Source of the DNA: Oceanospirillum sp047518265
GTDB lineage: Bacteria > Pseudomonadota > Gammaproteobacteria > Pseudomonadales > Halomonadaceae
Assembly (NCBI GenBank): GCA_047518265.1
Contig: JAKZRG010000066.1
Location: 13,821-77,820, forward strand
Length of the DNA stretch: 64,000 bases
Reading direction: 5' to 3'
Of this stretch, positions 44,985 to 54,054 are shown one piece after another. The translations under genes were made by a program, and so were the position numbers. The notes beneath the pieces were generated by a model. It made no database searches. It had not been told where the DNA came from and worked only from the letters and a program-made list of their open reading frames with translations. Each line of letters opens with the position of its first letter. Within the stretch, counting starts at the first letter, position 1.

Positions 44985-45971
44985 TTATTTCGCCGCTTGT
45001 TTCGCTTGTTCAATCCACTGGTTAAAGGTTTTCTGGTTAGCTTTAATCCAAAGATCCGCATGACGCTCAATATCTTTTAGAGAGTCTTCGCCGTTACTGA
45101 TCATCATATTTTCTGCGCTGACTGCATTGATTGGCAGCTTCATGATTTCAAATAGTTTCGCCGCAGCCGGGTTATTTTCTGCCCATTGTCTGTTAGCAAC
45201 GATACGCTCTGCGTTGATATCAAAACCGTAGTTTTTGCCATTCGGCAATTTCGTGTCTGAACCGTTAGGGTTGGCAGAGTAAGGAACCTCTAGCCAGATA
45301 ACATCTTTACCCGGTACCAGTTTTCCGGATACCCAATAAGGAGTCCAAGTGTAATAGAATACGGGCTCACCCTGCTTAAAGCGGGCGATGGTATCGGAGA
45401 TAATCGCTGCGTATTGCCCCTGTTTATGGGTGATGCTGTCGCGAAGTTTAAATTCGGTCAGCTGGTGCTCAATCACACCTTCACAGCCCCAACCTGCCTG
45501 ACAACCGGCCAGATCTGCTTTGCCGTCGCCATCGGTATCAAACAATTTAGCGATCTTAGGGTCTTTCAGATCATCAATGCTATCGATACCGTATTTATCG
45601 GCTGTTTTCTTATCGATCAGATAACCTTGGGCTGCACCGTTAATATAGGTGCCTTTGCGGTAGAACTTGTCATCACCGCCAGCATTTTTATACATGCTGT
45701 TATGCAGAGGGTACCAGTTGGTAGTGGTGAAGGTGATATCACCATTGGCTAGAGCGGTGTAACCAGCACTGTAGTCAACTTCCTTAATCGGTTTGATATC
45801 GTAACCCAGTTTAGCTAGGGCCTTATTTACGATAACCGTTTGAAACTTTTCTTCGGCAATTGGGCTGTGGTAAGCCTGTACGCTGATACCTTCTCCGGGC
45901 AAACCCGCATGAGCGTTGACGCTCAGACCCAGTGCTAATGTAACGGATGCTGCAATTGTGCTGTAACGCAT
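44985..45971 (-). CDS. proX: Glycine betaine/proline ABC transporter substrate-binding protein ProX
   Basis: A 328-residue periplasmic protein with a signal peptide (MRYSTIAASVTLALGLSVNAHAG) and an OpuAC-type betaine-binding fold: EVDYSAGYTALANGDITFTTTNWYPLH and TWTPYWVSGKLVPGKDVIWLEVPY, the latter carrying Trp residues that form the betaine cage in relatives. The inserted GAGGDDKFYRKGTYINGAAQG and the Cys pair CQAGWGC are typical of ProX. Third gene of proV-proW-proX, separated from proW by a hairpin. Confidence 0.95.
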   Translation of the reverse strand: MRYSTIAASVTLALGLSVNAHAGLPGEGISVQAYHSPIAEEKFQTVIVNKALAKLGYDIKPIKEVDYSAGYTALANGDITFTTTNWYPLHNSMYKNAGGDDKFYRKGTYINGAAQGYLIDKKTADKYGIDSIDDLKDPKIAKLFDTDGDGKADLAGCQAGWGCEGVIEHQLTEFKLRDSITHKQGQYAAIISDTIARFKQGEPVFYYTWTPYWVSGKLVPGKDVIWLEVPYSANPNGSDTKLPNGKNYGFDINAERIVANRQWAENNPAAAKLFEIMKLPINAVSAENMMISNGEDSLKDIERHADLWIKANQKTFNQWIEQAKQAAK

Positions 45972-46027
45972 AATAATCTCCTGGAATTGTTTTTATTGAG
46001 CGGTAAAAGCCATAGCAAAACATTTTT

Positions 46028-46058
46028 CTGCAGCAGCCAAGGCTGTTGGCTGCTGCAG
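46028..46058 (-). other. Intercistronic hairpin between proW and proX
   Basis: Perfect 12-bp stem CTGCAGCAGCCA / TGGCTGCTGCAG with a 7-nt loop and no T-run. It probably marks an mRNA processing or stabilising site that allows more ProX than ProW (inference). Confidence 0.65.
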
Positions 46059-46082
46059 ATAAAAGCGTTTCAGATAACCGTT

Positions 46083-47195
46083 TTATGCGGAACCGGTTTT
46101 ACGATTAACCAGTTTTAGCACCAAATTTGCGGGGCCTGTTTCATACCAGTGTCTGACACCTTTCGAGCGTGTATCCTGACCTAGAGCCTGAGTCATACGA
46201 TCCAGAATAATCGCTAAAATTACGATACCAACACCGCCAACGGTGGCCAGACCAATATCCAGTCGACCAATTCCCCGCAGTACCATCAAGCCTAAGCCTC
46301 CAACAGAGATCATCGACGCGATAACTACCATGGACAGGCACAGCATTAGTGTTTGGTTAACGCCGGCCATAATGGTTGGCATAGCCAGAGGCAGTTGTAC
46401 TTTAAACAGCATCTGTTTGGGGCTCGCGCCAAAAGAGTGGGACGCTTCAATCAAGTCTGCTGGTACCTGACGTATTCCTAGATTGGTTAATCGGATGACT
46501 GGAGGCATAGCAAAGACAATAGTGACCACTACTCCTGGCACGTTACCAATACCGAATAGCATGACAATAGGCACCAGATAAACAAAAGCGGGTGTCGTCT
46601 GCATGGCATCCAATGTTGGTCTGAGAATATGATTGGCTTTCTCACTCTGAGCCATCAATATGCCCAAAGGCATACCAACCAATATGCAGAAAAATACTGA
46701 GGTCAGCACAAGGGACAAGGTCGTCATCGCCTCTGACCATGCACCAATCCCACCCAATAGGAACAGGCTTAGTACGGTGCCAACGGCTAGGCGCTTATTC
46801 ACCAGTTGCCAAGCCATCAGGCCAAACAGGGCGATCATCAACAGCGGTGGTGTTGCATTCAGCAATAGATCAATAGAGCTTAACGTTGCATCAATAGGGG
46901 CTTTGATACCGGTAAAGAAGGGGCGAAAGTTTTCAACGACCCAGTCCAAACCACCTTCCACCCAGATTTCCAGTGGGATGATGGGTTCTACAAACGGATT
47001 CAATAAGGTTGGATCAGCAACCTCTACTTCAGGTGCCTCTGCTGTTAACCAGGTTTCTGATGCGGTTACTTCTTCCGAAGAGCGCTCTGCATTACCCCAA
47101 GGATTAACCTCAGGTTGGCTTTCACTGGCAAAGGGGTTGCTGGCATCAGTTGAAGGGCTTTCAGGGCTAGCAAAGGGATTACTTTCGTTACTCAT
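46083..47195 (-). CDS. proW: Glycine betaine/proline ABC transporter permease ProW
   Basis: A 370-residue permease. The first 95 residues are cytoplasmic and low-complexity with repeated NPFAS motifs, followed by six or so membrane helices and the EAA loop LIEASHSFGASPKQMLFKVQLPLAMPTIMAG that contacts ProV. The long N-terminus is typical of ProW. It starts 2 bases after proV and belongs to the osmoprotectant operon. Confidence 0.95.
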   Translation of the reverse strand: MSNESNPFASPESPSTDASNPFASESQPEVNPWGNAERSSEEVTASETWLTAEAPEVEVADPTLLNPFVEPIIPLEIWVEGGLDWVVENFRPFFTGIKAPIDATLSSIDLLLNATPPLLMIALFGLMAWQLVNKRLAVGTVLSLFLLGGIGAWSEAMTTLSLVLTSVFFCILVGMPLGILMAQSEKANHILRPTLDAMQTTPAFVYLVPIVMLFGIGNVPGVVVTIVFAMPPVIRLTNLGIRQVPADLIEASHSFGASPKQMLFKVQLPLAMPTIMAGVNQTLMLCLSMVVIASMISVGGLGLMVLRGIGRLDIGLATVGGVGIVILAIILDRMTQALGQDTRSKGVRHWYETGPANLVLKLVNRKTGSA

Positions 47196-47197
47196 GA

Positions 47198-48388
47198 TTA
47201 TATCTCCCGATCCAGTGTTTCAAGTAAAACACCTTTGCTGATATTGCCTAAATATTGGTTGTTGTTATCGATGATAGGGACAGCAAAATCGGCACGGGCC
47301 ACGATACCCAGAAGATCACTAATGGAGGTGTCCCCTAAAATAGCTTTGGGTTCGGTTAACAACGTCTGTTCTAAGTCCAGATCTGTCTGTAACACCTTTT
47401 TGAGAGAGTCTACAGACACTACACCTGAAAATAGGCCTTGTTTATCAACAAGGTAGCCATAATCTTTGTTATTGTCTTCTAGCTGCTGAAGGGCTGTTTT
47501 AAGATCTTCAGTGCTTCCTTTTTGGACAAGAGTAACCTGTTCTTTGATGGCAATATCTTTCGCACAGAAGACATTTGTGACATCAACACCTTTAAAGAAA
47601 GAGCGCACATAGTCGTTGGCGGGGTTATGCAGAATCTCATCTGGCGTACCGGTTTGAACCACTTCTCCGCCTTCCATAATGGCAATTCGGTCACCAATAC
47701 GCATGGCTTCATCTAGATCGTGAGAAATAAACACGATGGTACGCTGGTGATCGGCCTGAAGTTTTAGCAGTTCGCCCTGCATCTCTGTTCTAATAAGAGG
47801 ATCTAAAGCGGAGAAAGCTTCGTCCATCAGCATAATATCTGGATTATTGGCCAGAGCTCGGGCTAGGCCGACCCTTTGTTGCATACCACCGGAAAGTTCG
47901 TCTGGATAAGAATCACTGTGAGCCCCCAAGCCTACCTGCTCTAATGCCGCTTGAGCAGTCGTTCTGCGCTGTTTCAGATCTTCCCCGGCCAACTCTAGAC
48001 CAAAAGCAGCATTATCCAGCACATTCATATGGGGCATGAGTGCAAAAGATTGGAAGACCATGCTGATCTTTTTACGACGCACAGCTCTAAGCTGTTCATC
48101 ATTAATGGTGGCGATATCTTCGCCATCAATTAGCACGTGACCACGGGTGGGTTCAATCAGGCGGTTCAGCAAACGAACCAAGGTGGATTTTCCTGAGCCA
48201 GAAAGGCCCATAATGACAAAAATCTCTCCTTCATTAATCGACAGATTAGCGCCTTTTACACCAATAGTGTGGCCTGTTTGGGCAAAAATATCGTCTTTAT
48301 CGACACCTTGATCAAGCAGAGCAAGGGCTTTGTCCGGCTGTTCACCGAATACCTTACAGAGGTCTTTTACTTCGAGTTTTACAGGCAT
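47198..48388 (-). CDS. proV: Glycine betaine/proline ABC transporter ATPase ProV
   Basis: A 396-residue ABC ATPase: Walker A GLSGSGKSTLV, Q-loop, signature ELSGGMQQRVGLARALA, Walker B ILLMDEAFSALD, and H-loop FISHDLDEAMRIGD. Two C-terminal CBS domains (about 280-396) mediate osmotic or ionic-strength regulation in relatives. First gene of the proVWX operon; the 288-base upstream region has two near-repeats of ATTACAGCT (48433 and 48474) that could be regulatory. Confidence 0.95.
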   Translation of the reverse strand: MPVKLEVKDLCKVFGEQPDKALALLDQGVDKDDIFAQTGHTIGVKGANLSINEGEIFVIMGLSGSGKSTLVRLLNRLIEPTRGHVLIDGEDIATINDEQLRAVRRKKISMVFQSFALMPHMNVLDNAAFGLELAGEDLKQRRTTAQAALEQVGLGAHSDSYPDELSGGMQQRVGLARALANNPDIMLMDEAFSALDPLIRTEMQGELLKLQADHQRTIVFISHDLDEAMRIGDRIAIMEGGEVVQTGTPDEILHNPANDYVRSFFKGVDVTNVFCAKDIAIKEQVTLVQKGSTEDLKTALQQLEDNNKDYGYLVDKQGLFSGVVSVDSLKKVLQTDLDLEQTLLTEPKAILGDTSISDLLGIVARADFAVPIIDNNNQYLGNISKGVLLETLDREI

Positions 48389-48676
48389 AAATGATTCAAA
48401 CTTGGCCGTTGGCTAAATGTCACCATAATTAATTACAGCTGTATCAGTACGTTATTATTTCTACTGGTTTTTTATTACAGCTATATTCTTTTTATACCAT
48501 ACAGCGTTAGAGTTTTTGTTTCAAAGTCTGATTGTTATGGGCTATTTGTCAGCGTTTAATGGCTTATTTGTTTTGTGTTCGAAATATTATAGCCATAGGG
48601 AAATGCATAGGGTTTAGTTAGGGAGCATGACCTAAAGGAAAGTCGTATGGCTATAGATGAGGCAAAAAGTGGTTCC

Positions 48677-50089
48677 CTAAATATTACGGGATAAAATTTG
48701 TCCTAACTGGACGAGGGCTTGAGTACGCTTTTGCTCCCAGTTATGGGCAAAGCTTAGGCGGATGCAGTTACTGTATTGGCCCGAAACAGAGAACAGTGAT
48801 CCGGGTGTAATCACGATACCTGCTTTTAATGCGCTTTGATAAATAGAGAGAGTGTCTTGTTGATTAGGCAGCTCAACCCAAAGCGCTAAACCACCGTCAG
48901 GTTGGCTATAGCGTATGCCTTCCGGCCAGTGCTGACGCAAAAGCTGTATTAAGCCGTCTCGTCGCTGTCGAAGGGCTACTCTTTGACGGCGTAAATGAGC
49001 CATATACTCCCCATCTTGCATGAACTCCGTTAATCCTTGTTGTAAATAACGACTACTGGCTAATTGAGTCACTAGTTTAAGACGCTGGATTTTTTGCTGC
49101 CAGCGGGCACCATCAATCCAGCCTAATCGAAGATCTCGTGATAAGCTTTTGGCAAAAGAGCTGCACAGGATGACGCGATTACTTTGATCCAACGCTTTTA
49201 AGGGTTCGGGTCGTTGAGAAAAGCTGGTATCGGCGTAGATATCATCTTCAATGACTGCCAGTTCGTATTGATCCGCAAGGGAGAGCAACTGTTGTCTGGC
49301 ATGTTCTGGCATTAGGGCTCCAGAGGGAGTGGCATAGGCTGGAGATACGACGCAGGCCCGGATGTTCCATTGTTTAAGTGCTTCTTCCAGAGCATCCATA
49401 TCCATGCCTTCAGTGGCAGAAGAGGGAATTTCAACCACATTAAGTTCTAACTGTTCCAACATCTGTAAAACCCCGTAAAATCCCGGTGATTCTACAGCCA
49501 CCACATCTCCTTTCTCACAGGTGGCCATTAAGGCAAGAAATAGAGAGTTTTGACAGCCTGAGGTAATACAAAAGTTATCCGCTTCACAAGGGTAGCCCCG
49601 ACGATTGTAGTGTAGAGCAAGTTGTTCTCTTAGGCGTGGATCGCCCGCAGGCTTATCGTAATATTGGGAGCCATTGCCTCTTTGGTGCCGCAAGGCACGA
49701 CCCAGAGAGCGGTTTAAAATAGTGATACCCACTGGCGGTTCACCGGCCTGTAGATCCGGCAAGATATCAAAAGCCGCACTACGAGCCATAATATCGGCAA
49801 ATACCTCACTAACAGTCACGGGAATTGGTGGGCTAATACTCTTACTTTGTCGTGGCGCTGGTGTCTGGCTATTGGGTTTTAAAACAAAATAACCAGCCTT
49901 AGGTCGGGATTCGACCAGACCTAAGGCTTCCAAGCGTTGATAGGCATGTAACACTGTCGCTTTTGATACGCTCTGTTGTTCACATAAATTTCTAATAGAG
50001 GGCAGACGCTCTCCGGCTAGCCAACGTTGTTCCTGTAACCCCTTTAATAACCAATTTTCTAACTGCTGATAGCGATATTCCCGCGGCAT
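48677..50089 (-). CDS. MocR/PdxR-type regulator (GntR wHTH fused to PLP aminotransferase domain)
   Basis: A 470-residue MocR-family regulator. Residues 1-75 are a GntR winged helix (LPSIRNLCEQQSVSKATVLHAYQRLEALGLVESRPKAGYF). The rest is a fold-type I aminotransferase, with the PLP Lys in CSSFAKSLSRDLRLGWI and the substrate Asp/Tyr region VIEDDIYADTSF. Targets are commonly adjacent divergent genes; here that is ccoG. A perfect dyad overlaps its own promoter region (50128-50150). The true effector is unknown. Confidence 0.9.
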   Translation of the reverse strand: MPREYRYQQLENWLLKGLQEQRWLAGERLPSIRNLCEQQSVSKATVLHAYQRLEALGLVESRPKAGYFVLKPNSQTPAPRQSKSISPPIPVTVSEVFADIMARSAAFDILPDLQAGEPPVGITILNRSLGRALRHQRGNGSQYYDKPAGDPRLREQLALHYNRRGYPCEADNFCITSGCQNSLFLALMATCEKGDVVAVESPGFYGVLQMLEQLELNVVEIPSSATEGMDMDALEEALKQWNIRACVVSPAYATPSGALMPEHARQQLLSLADQYELAVIEDDIYADTSFSQRPEPLKALDQSNRVILCSSFAKSLSRDLRLGWIDGARWQQKIQRLKLVTQLASSRYLQQGLTEFMQDGEYMAHLRRQRVALRQRRDGLIQLLRQHWPEGIRYSQPDGGLALWVELPNQQDTLSIYQSALKAGIVITPGSLFSVSGQYSNCIRLSFAHNWEQKRTQALVQLGQILSRNI

Positions 50090-50127
50090 TACACTGACCT
50101 TTCTAGATTTTTACTTGATTCTATTTT

Positions 50128-50150
50128 GGCACAGATTGTCAATCTGTGCC
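50128..50150. promoter_or_regulatory. Operator dyad between the MocR gene and ccoG
   Basis: GGCACAGATTG-T-CAATCTGTGCC, an 11-bp perfect inverted repeat around one base. It contains TTGACA on the minus strand (a possible -35 of the regulator gene) and lies before ccoG's TATTAT. Likely the MocR binding site (inference). Confidence 0.65.
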
Positions 50151-50240
50151 TATTATATTTAATTTTTTTATGCCTGAACCTAAAATGTTTTTTTCTGTAG
50201 CCTACACCTAACCTGAACCGTGATTAGAAGACCGATTGCT

Positions 50241-51845
50241 ATGGATAAAATACCTGTAACCCAGATTGCCGAGTCTCAAAGTAGTGTCCTTGAAAGCTAT
50301 ATCCCTCCTGAGGATAAATTGTATGTACGCTTAATTGAGGGACGCTTCCAGACTCTACGTAGAGTCGTTAGCTGGCCGATGATTCTGATGTTTTTTGCTC
50401 TGGCATGGATACAGGTTGATGGCCAACCTTGGCTGTTTTTCTCCTTTGCTGAGCGTAAGATTTTCCTATTTGGTTTGACCTTATCTTGGCATGATCTGCC
50501 CATTATGGCGGGTATGATGATTGCTGGTGCTTGTCTGCTATTTTTTATGGCGGTTGCCTGGGGACGGGTTTGGTGCGGTTTTGCCTGTCCGCAGAGTGTC
50601 TGGACTTGGATGTTTATCCGTATTGAGGAATGGGCAGAAGGAAAGGCTAATCAAAGGGTTAAAAATGACCAATTGCCGTTAAAAGGCAAGCGGTTAGCAC
50701 GACGTGTTCTAAAACATGTACTTTGGTTAGCGGCTGCACTGTTCACTACCATTACTTTTACCGGTTATTTTATTCCTATCCGTGAACTGATCAGTGATCT
50801 GGTGATGATGGAGTCTTCATTGCTGGTGCTGGGTTGGTTAGTGAGTATGGCCGCTTTAACGTATCTGAATGCAGGATTAGTCCGGGAACAGATCTGTTTA
50901 CATGCATGCCCTTATTCTCGTTTCCAGGCAGTAATGTTTGATTCTGATACCAGTACGGTTAGCTATGATCTGAATCGAGGTGAACCGCGTCGTTTAAACC
51001 GTAAAGGTGAGCGCTCGTCGGCTGCAAAACAATGGGGCAAACAGGAAGAGTGGAATAAGCAGGTAACCGCTAAGACTGGTATGGAAAACCAAACGGTTAA
51101 CTCCCAGCAAGCCTCACAAGTTCAACCTCAAGGTGTTCAGTTACAAGCACGTACGGCTTCAGATGATAACTTGATCGCTACAAGCACGAGCTCTGAAAGT
51201 AGCTCTTGCAGTCCTGAGAAGAAAACCGGTGATTGTATTGATTGCAGTATCTGTGTTCAGGTTTGTCCGGTAGGTATTGATATTCGTGATGGTTTACAAG
51301 CTGCCTGTATTGATTGCGGTGCGTGTATTGATGCCTGCGATGAGGTGATGGTAAAAATTGGGAAGCCTATTGGTTTGATTCGCTTTGCCTCAGAAGAAGA
51401 ATTGGCTGGCGGTAAGAAAAAGGTAGGCATTAGAGGTTTGTTTCGCCCTAAACTGGCCGGTTATGCCACGGTAATGGCTTGCTCAGTTGTGGCGGTATTG
51501 CTTGGTTTTATGAACACTCTGGATCTACTGGTTGAAATTCGTCGAGATCGTTTAGAGCTGTTTACCCGAGTGGATAATCATACGGTGTGTAATAAGTACA
51601 ATCTGAAGGTCGAATCTTTTGATAGTGCTATCGAGGCGGTCTCTGTATCGGTTGCTGGCTTAGATAACCTGAAGCTGCATGGTGAAGCTAACATCGATAT
51701 CAAAGAGAACAATTCTGCTTGGCGTTCATATCGCGTCTGTGCGCCTGATGGTGCTCAACAAGCGAGAACAGAGATTCAGTTTATCTTTAGTACGCCAGAC
51801 TCAGAAGTACGTAAGAAAACCACTTTCCTGACCAGCTCAATCTAG
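50241..51845 (+). CDS. ccoG: Cytochrome c oxidase accessory protein CcoG (FixG/RdxA) with an inserted linker
   Basis: A membrane iron-sulfur protein needed for cbb3-type oxidase copper delivery. Visible features: multiple membrane helices, RVWCGFACPQSVWTWMF, HACPYSRFQAVMFD and the two 4Fe-4S motifs CIDCSICVQVCPVGIDIRDG and CIDCGACIDACDEVM. A Gln/Ser-rich segment of about 60-70 residues (about 265-330) is inserted before the ferredoxin motifs; CcoG proteins are usually about 470 residues, this one 534. The start is the ATG at 50241; the upstream in-frame GTG has no ribosome site. No cco structural genes are in the window. Confidence 0.88.
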   Translation: MDKIPVTQIAESQSSVLESYIPPEDKLYVRLIEGRFQTLRRVVSWPMILMFFALAWIQVDGQPWLFFSFAERKIFLFGLTLSWHDLPIMAGMMIAGACLLFFMAVAWGRVWCGFACPQSVWTWMFIRIEEWAEGKANQRVKNDQLPLKGKRLARRVLKHVLWLAAALFTTITFTGYFIPIRELISDLVMMESSLLVLGWLVSMAALTYLNAGLVREQICLHACPYSRFQAVMFDSDTSTVSYDLNRGEPRRLNRKGERSSAAKQWGKQEEWNKQVTAKTGMENQTVNSQQASQVQPQGVQLQARTASDDNLIATSTSSESSSCSPEKKTGDCIDCSICVQVCPVGIDIRDGLQAACIDCGACIDACDEVMVKIGKPIGLIRFASEEELAGGKKKVGIRGLFRPKLAGYATVMACSVVAVLLGFMNTLDLLVEIRRDRLELFTRVDNHTVCNKYNLKVESFDSAIEAVSVSVAGLDNLKLHGEANIDIKENNSAWRSYRVCAPDGAQQARTEIQFIFSTPDSEVRKKTTFLTSSI

Positions 51846-51898
51846 TCTTTTAATTTTACTCAATCCAACTGTGTGATTGTCATTGGCAATCAAGTTTT

Positions 51899-51929
51899 GC
51901 CCGGGGCTGGTCTCGCTCCGGGCTTTTTT
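51899..51929 (+). terminator. Intrinsic terminator of ccoG
   Basis: Stem GCCCGG / CCGGGC with a 13-nt loop, then seven T. Confidence 0.85.
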
Positions 51930-51937
51930 ATACAGAC

Positions 51938-51967
51938 GGAGTCTTCGAAGAAGTACTTTCTAGCTCA
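51938..51967 (+). repeat. Dispersed 30-bp repeat, copy 2
   Basis: Counterpart of 8882-8911 (shared core GAAGAAGTACTTTCT). The next 30 bases contain a short palindrome CCACG-CTCG-CGTGG (51985-51998), like the GTTCCCACGC repeat fragments widespread in proteobacteria. Confidence 0.6.
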
Positions 51968-52083
51968 AACTCTATTCTTGTTCCCACGCTCGCGTGGTAA
52001 TAAATAACGTTAGGCTACCGCGGGGAGCCAGTGGCGCTGAAGCCACCATTATCAAATAATTTCTTAATACTATTCCGTAATTC

Positions 52084-52548
52084 TTAAGCCTGCTTAATAT
52101 CGTCTCTATGGTTATCTAGCCAACCCATTAACTTTTCTAAATGTTGCTGCATATCCAAGAGCTCTTCGTCTTGCCAATCACCAAAGATATGAGAGATATC
52201 CGGTACGAGTGATGTCATTGTATTTTTACAGCTGTTAAGCCCATGATCGGTGATTTTAAGATGACGTTTACGACGATCTATTTTATCCGGCTCCGATGTT
52301 AATAGTCCCTTTTCTAGTAGTACATTCACTATTTTAGTGATGCCTGGTTGGTTCATCTCCATGACTTCGGCTAATTCAGTCACTGTCCAGCTACGTTCGG
52401 GAGCATGGGTAAAATGAACCATGAGGCTGAACTGTGACAGAGTCAGATCCAGAGTAGAAAATAGCTTGTTTTGTCGGGTTGTTGTCAGCTGCTTAATAAT
52501 GCCCAGTAGCACTATTAACCTCATCTCAGTTTGCTGTCTTTGTTCCAA
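52084..52548 (-). CDS. MarR family transcriptional regulator
   Basis: A 154-residue winged-helix protein of the MarR family: TLSQFSLMVHFTHAPERSWTVTELAEVMEMNQPGITKIVNVLLEKGLLTSEPDKIDRRKRHLKITDHG carries the recognition helix and the DxRxR wing. It is divergent from a Tat-lipoprotein nitroreductase gene. Two perfect ATTCC(T/A)(T/A)GGAAT-type dyads in front of the neighbour and one before its own start are the likely binding sites. Confidence 0.9.
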   Translation of the reverse strand: MEQRQQTEMRLIVLLGIIKQLTTTRQNKLFSTLDLTLSQFSLMVHFTHAPERSWTVTELAEVMEMNQPGITKIVNVLLEKGLLTSEPDKIDRRKRHLKITDHGLNSCKNTMTSLVPDISHIFGDWQDEELLDMQQHLEKLMGWLDNHRDDIKQA

Positions 52549-52601
52549 TTCATTGGCTCCTTATTAAAATCACTTTCGCTATATTTTGGCAATCTATCAT
52601 C

Positions 52602-52615
52602 CATTCCTAGGAATG
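52602..52615. promoter_or_regulatory. MarR operator, proximal to the marR-type gene
   Basis: CATTCCTAGGAATG, a perfect 14-bp palindrome 54 bases upstream of the regulator start, same core as the two sites at 52694-52727. Confidence 0.65.
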
Positions 52616-52693
52616 TATAGAGAAGGCGTAAGCTTTTCTGATGTGTCTATCTCGGTATCAGGTTTTAAATTTTTTCTAAAAAGCTTGATAAAT

Positions 52694-52727
52694 ATTCCTT
52701 GGAATGTAAATATACATTCCAAGGAAT
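52694..52727. promoter_or_regulatory. Paired MarR operators before the nitroreductase gene
   Basis: Left half ATTCCTTGGAATGTA, 4-base spacer AATA, right half TACATTCCAAGGAAT: a 34-base perfect palindrome made of two smaller palindromes (ATTCCTTGGAAT and ATTCCAAGGAAT). Its position 34 bases before the start codon suggests repressor blocking of the promoter. Confidence 0.75.
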
Positions 52728-52760
52728 CAATATGTGTGAAAAGATAAATATCAGGAGACG

Positions 52761-53927
52761 ATGATGAATAGAAGAGAGTTTATTCGAGTGCTAGGATTTG
52801 GTGTGGGTGCGGTTGCTTTGAGCAGTACCGTGACAGCGTGTGGTAGCTTGGAGTCTCATGTAGATTACGGATGGAGTGCTCCATCTGAGGATATTAAAGA
52901 TATCCGATTGCAGGTGTTGTCTTATGCCATGCTTGCGCCGAATCCGCATAATAAACAGCCTTGGATTGTTCGTCTGACAGGCCCTAATAGTTTTGAGCTT
53001 TATGTTGATCCTGAGCGTCTATTACCTGCGACTGATCCGTATTTCCGTCAAATACATATTGGGCAAGGCACTTTCCTTGAAACCCTTGCTATTGCGGCTA
53101 CAGGCTTAGGCCATAGGGCTAAAATAGATCTGTTTCCTCAAGGAATGTATAGCAATACCGAGCTTTTGAATAAACCTGTTGCCTCCGTGACTTTAATAGC
53201 CCAAAGCAATATCAGTCCTAATCCTCTATTTCCTTATCTATTAGTGAGACATTCAAATAAACGGGAGTATGACAATCGTCCACTGTCACAAATGCAAATG
53301 GATACGCTGAATACTTTCCATCAGCAATACAATCATCATCCCTTGACTATGGTTCACTCTCTTAAAGATAAAGAGCAGCTTGAGAAGGTATTAACTGAGT
53401 CTATGCAGATTGAAGTCGGTGATTCGGCAAGGGATCATGAAACCATCGCTATGTTCCGTTTTAATGATGATGAGGTCAGAAGGTACAGAGATGGTTTTGG
53501 TACCGCTCAAGCCGGGTTAAGCGGTGTGAAACGTGTGCTGGTTGAGAACTTCTTCTTATCTCGTGAAAGCACAGAAAAGGATCCTACAGAGTTTGGTCAA
53601 CAAGCGGTAACCATGACACAAAAAACGGCGGCATCTACCGGAACGTTTGCTTGGATCTCCAGTGCAACAAATACACGTGCGGATCAAGTTAATGTAGGAC
53701 GTGAATATTGTCGTATTAACCTTAAAACAACGGCTATGGGTATTGCTCAGCACCCAATGAGTCAAGTACTACAAGAATATGAAGAAATGCTGCCATTACA
53801 AGCTTCTTTTAAGCAATTTTTTAATATCCATTCTAGCGATACAGTACAGATGTTATTCCGTTTAGGCACTGCTGAAGCGACAGCTCATGGGCCTCGCCGT
53901 GCAGTGAGCGATATTATTAAAGCGTGA
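52761..53927 (+). CDS. Acg-family nitroreductase-like protein, Tat lipoprotein
   Basis: A 388-residue protein with a twin-arginine signal (NRREFIRVLGFGVGAVAL) ending in a lipobox-like VTACGS, so it is probably exported folded with FMN and then lipidated. The body matches Acg/nitroreductase-like proteins: LSYAMLAPNPHNKQPWIVRL at the start binds flavin phosphate, LLVRHSNKREYDNRPL and LGTAEATAHGPRRAV near the end. The redox substrate is unknown. ATG follows CAGGAGACG. It is the first gene of a MarR-controlled set; TatA/E is encoded two genes downstream. Confidence 0.87.
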   Translation: MMNRREFIRVLGFGVGAVALSSTVTACGSLESHVDYGWSAPSEDIKDIRLQVLSYAMLAPNPHNKQPWIVRLTGPNSFELYVDPERLLPATDPYFRQIHIGQGTFLETLAIAATGLGHRAKIDLFPQGMYSNTELLNKPVASVTLIAQSNISPNPLFPYLLVRHSNKREYDNRPLSQMQMDTLNTFHQQYNHHPLTMVHSLKDKEQLEKVLTESMQIEVGDSARDHETIAMFRFNDDEVRRYRDGFGTAQAGLSGVKRVLVENFFLSRESTEKDPTEFGQQAVTMTQKTAASTGTFAWISSATNTRADQVNVGREYCRINLKTTAMGIAQHPMSQVLQEYEEMLPLQASFKQFFNIHSSDTVQMLFRLGTAEATAHGPRRAVSDIIKA

Positions 53928-54054
53928 TATATAATTAAACAAAAGTGTTCTTATATTTTACAGATAACAGTTATAAAAATAGCCGGTTTCTGTAGAAGAG
54001 CTTTTATTTAGATCTCTGGCCTATTTAATCTTAATGAACTGGAAAAGGTGCTAC

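Noticed and set aside
46660..47241. 193-residue plus-strand frame opposite proW
   Set aside because: Entirely antisense to proW, whose conserved EAA loop and start are secure; composition is a mirrored low-complexity N-terminus.
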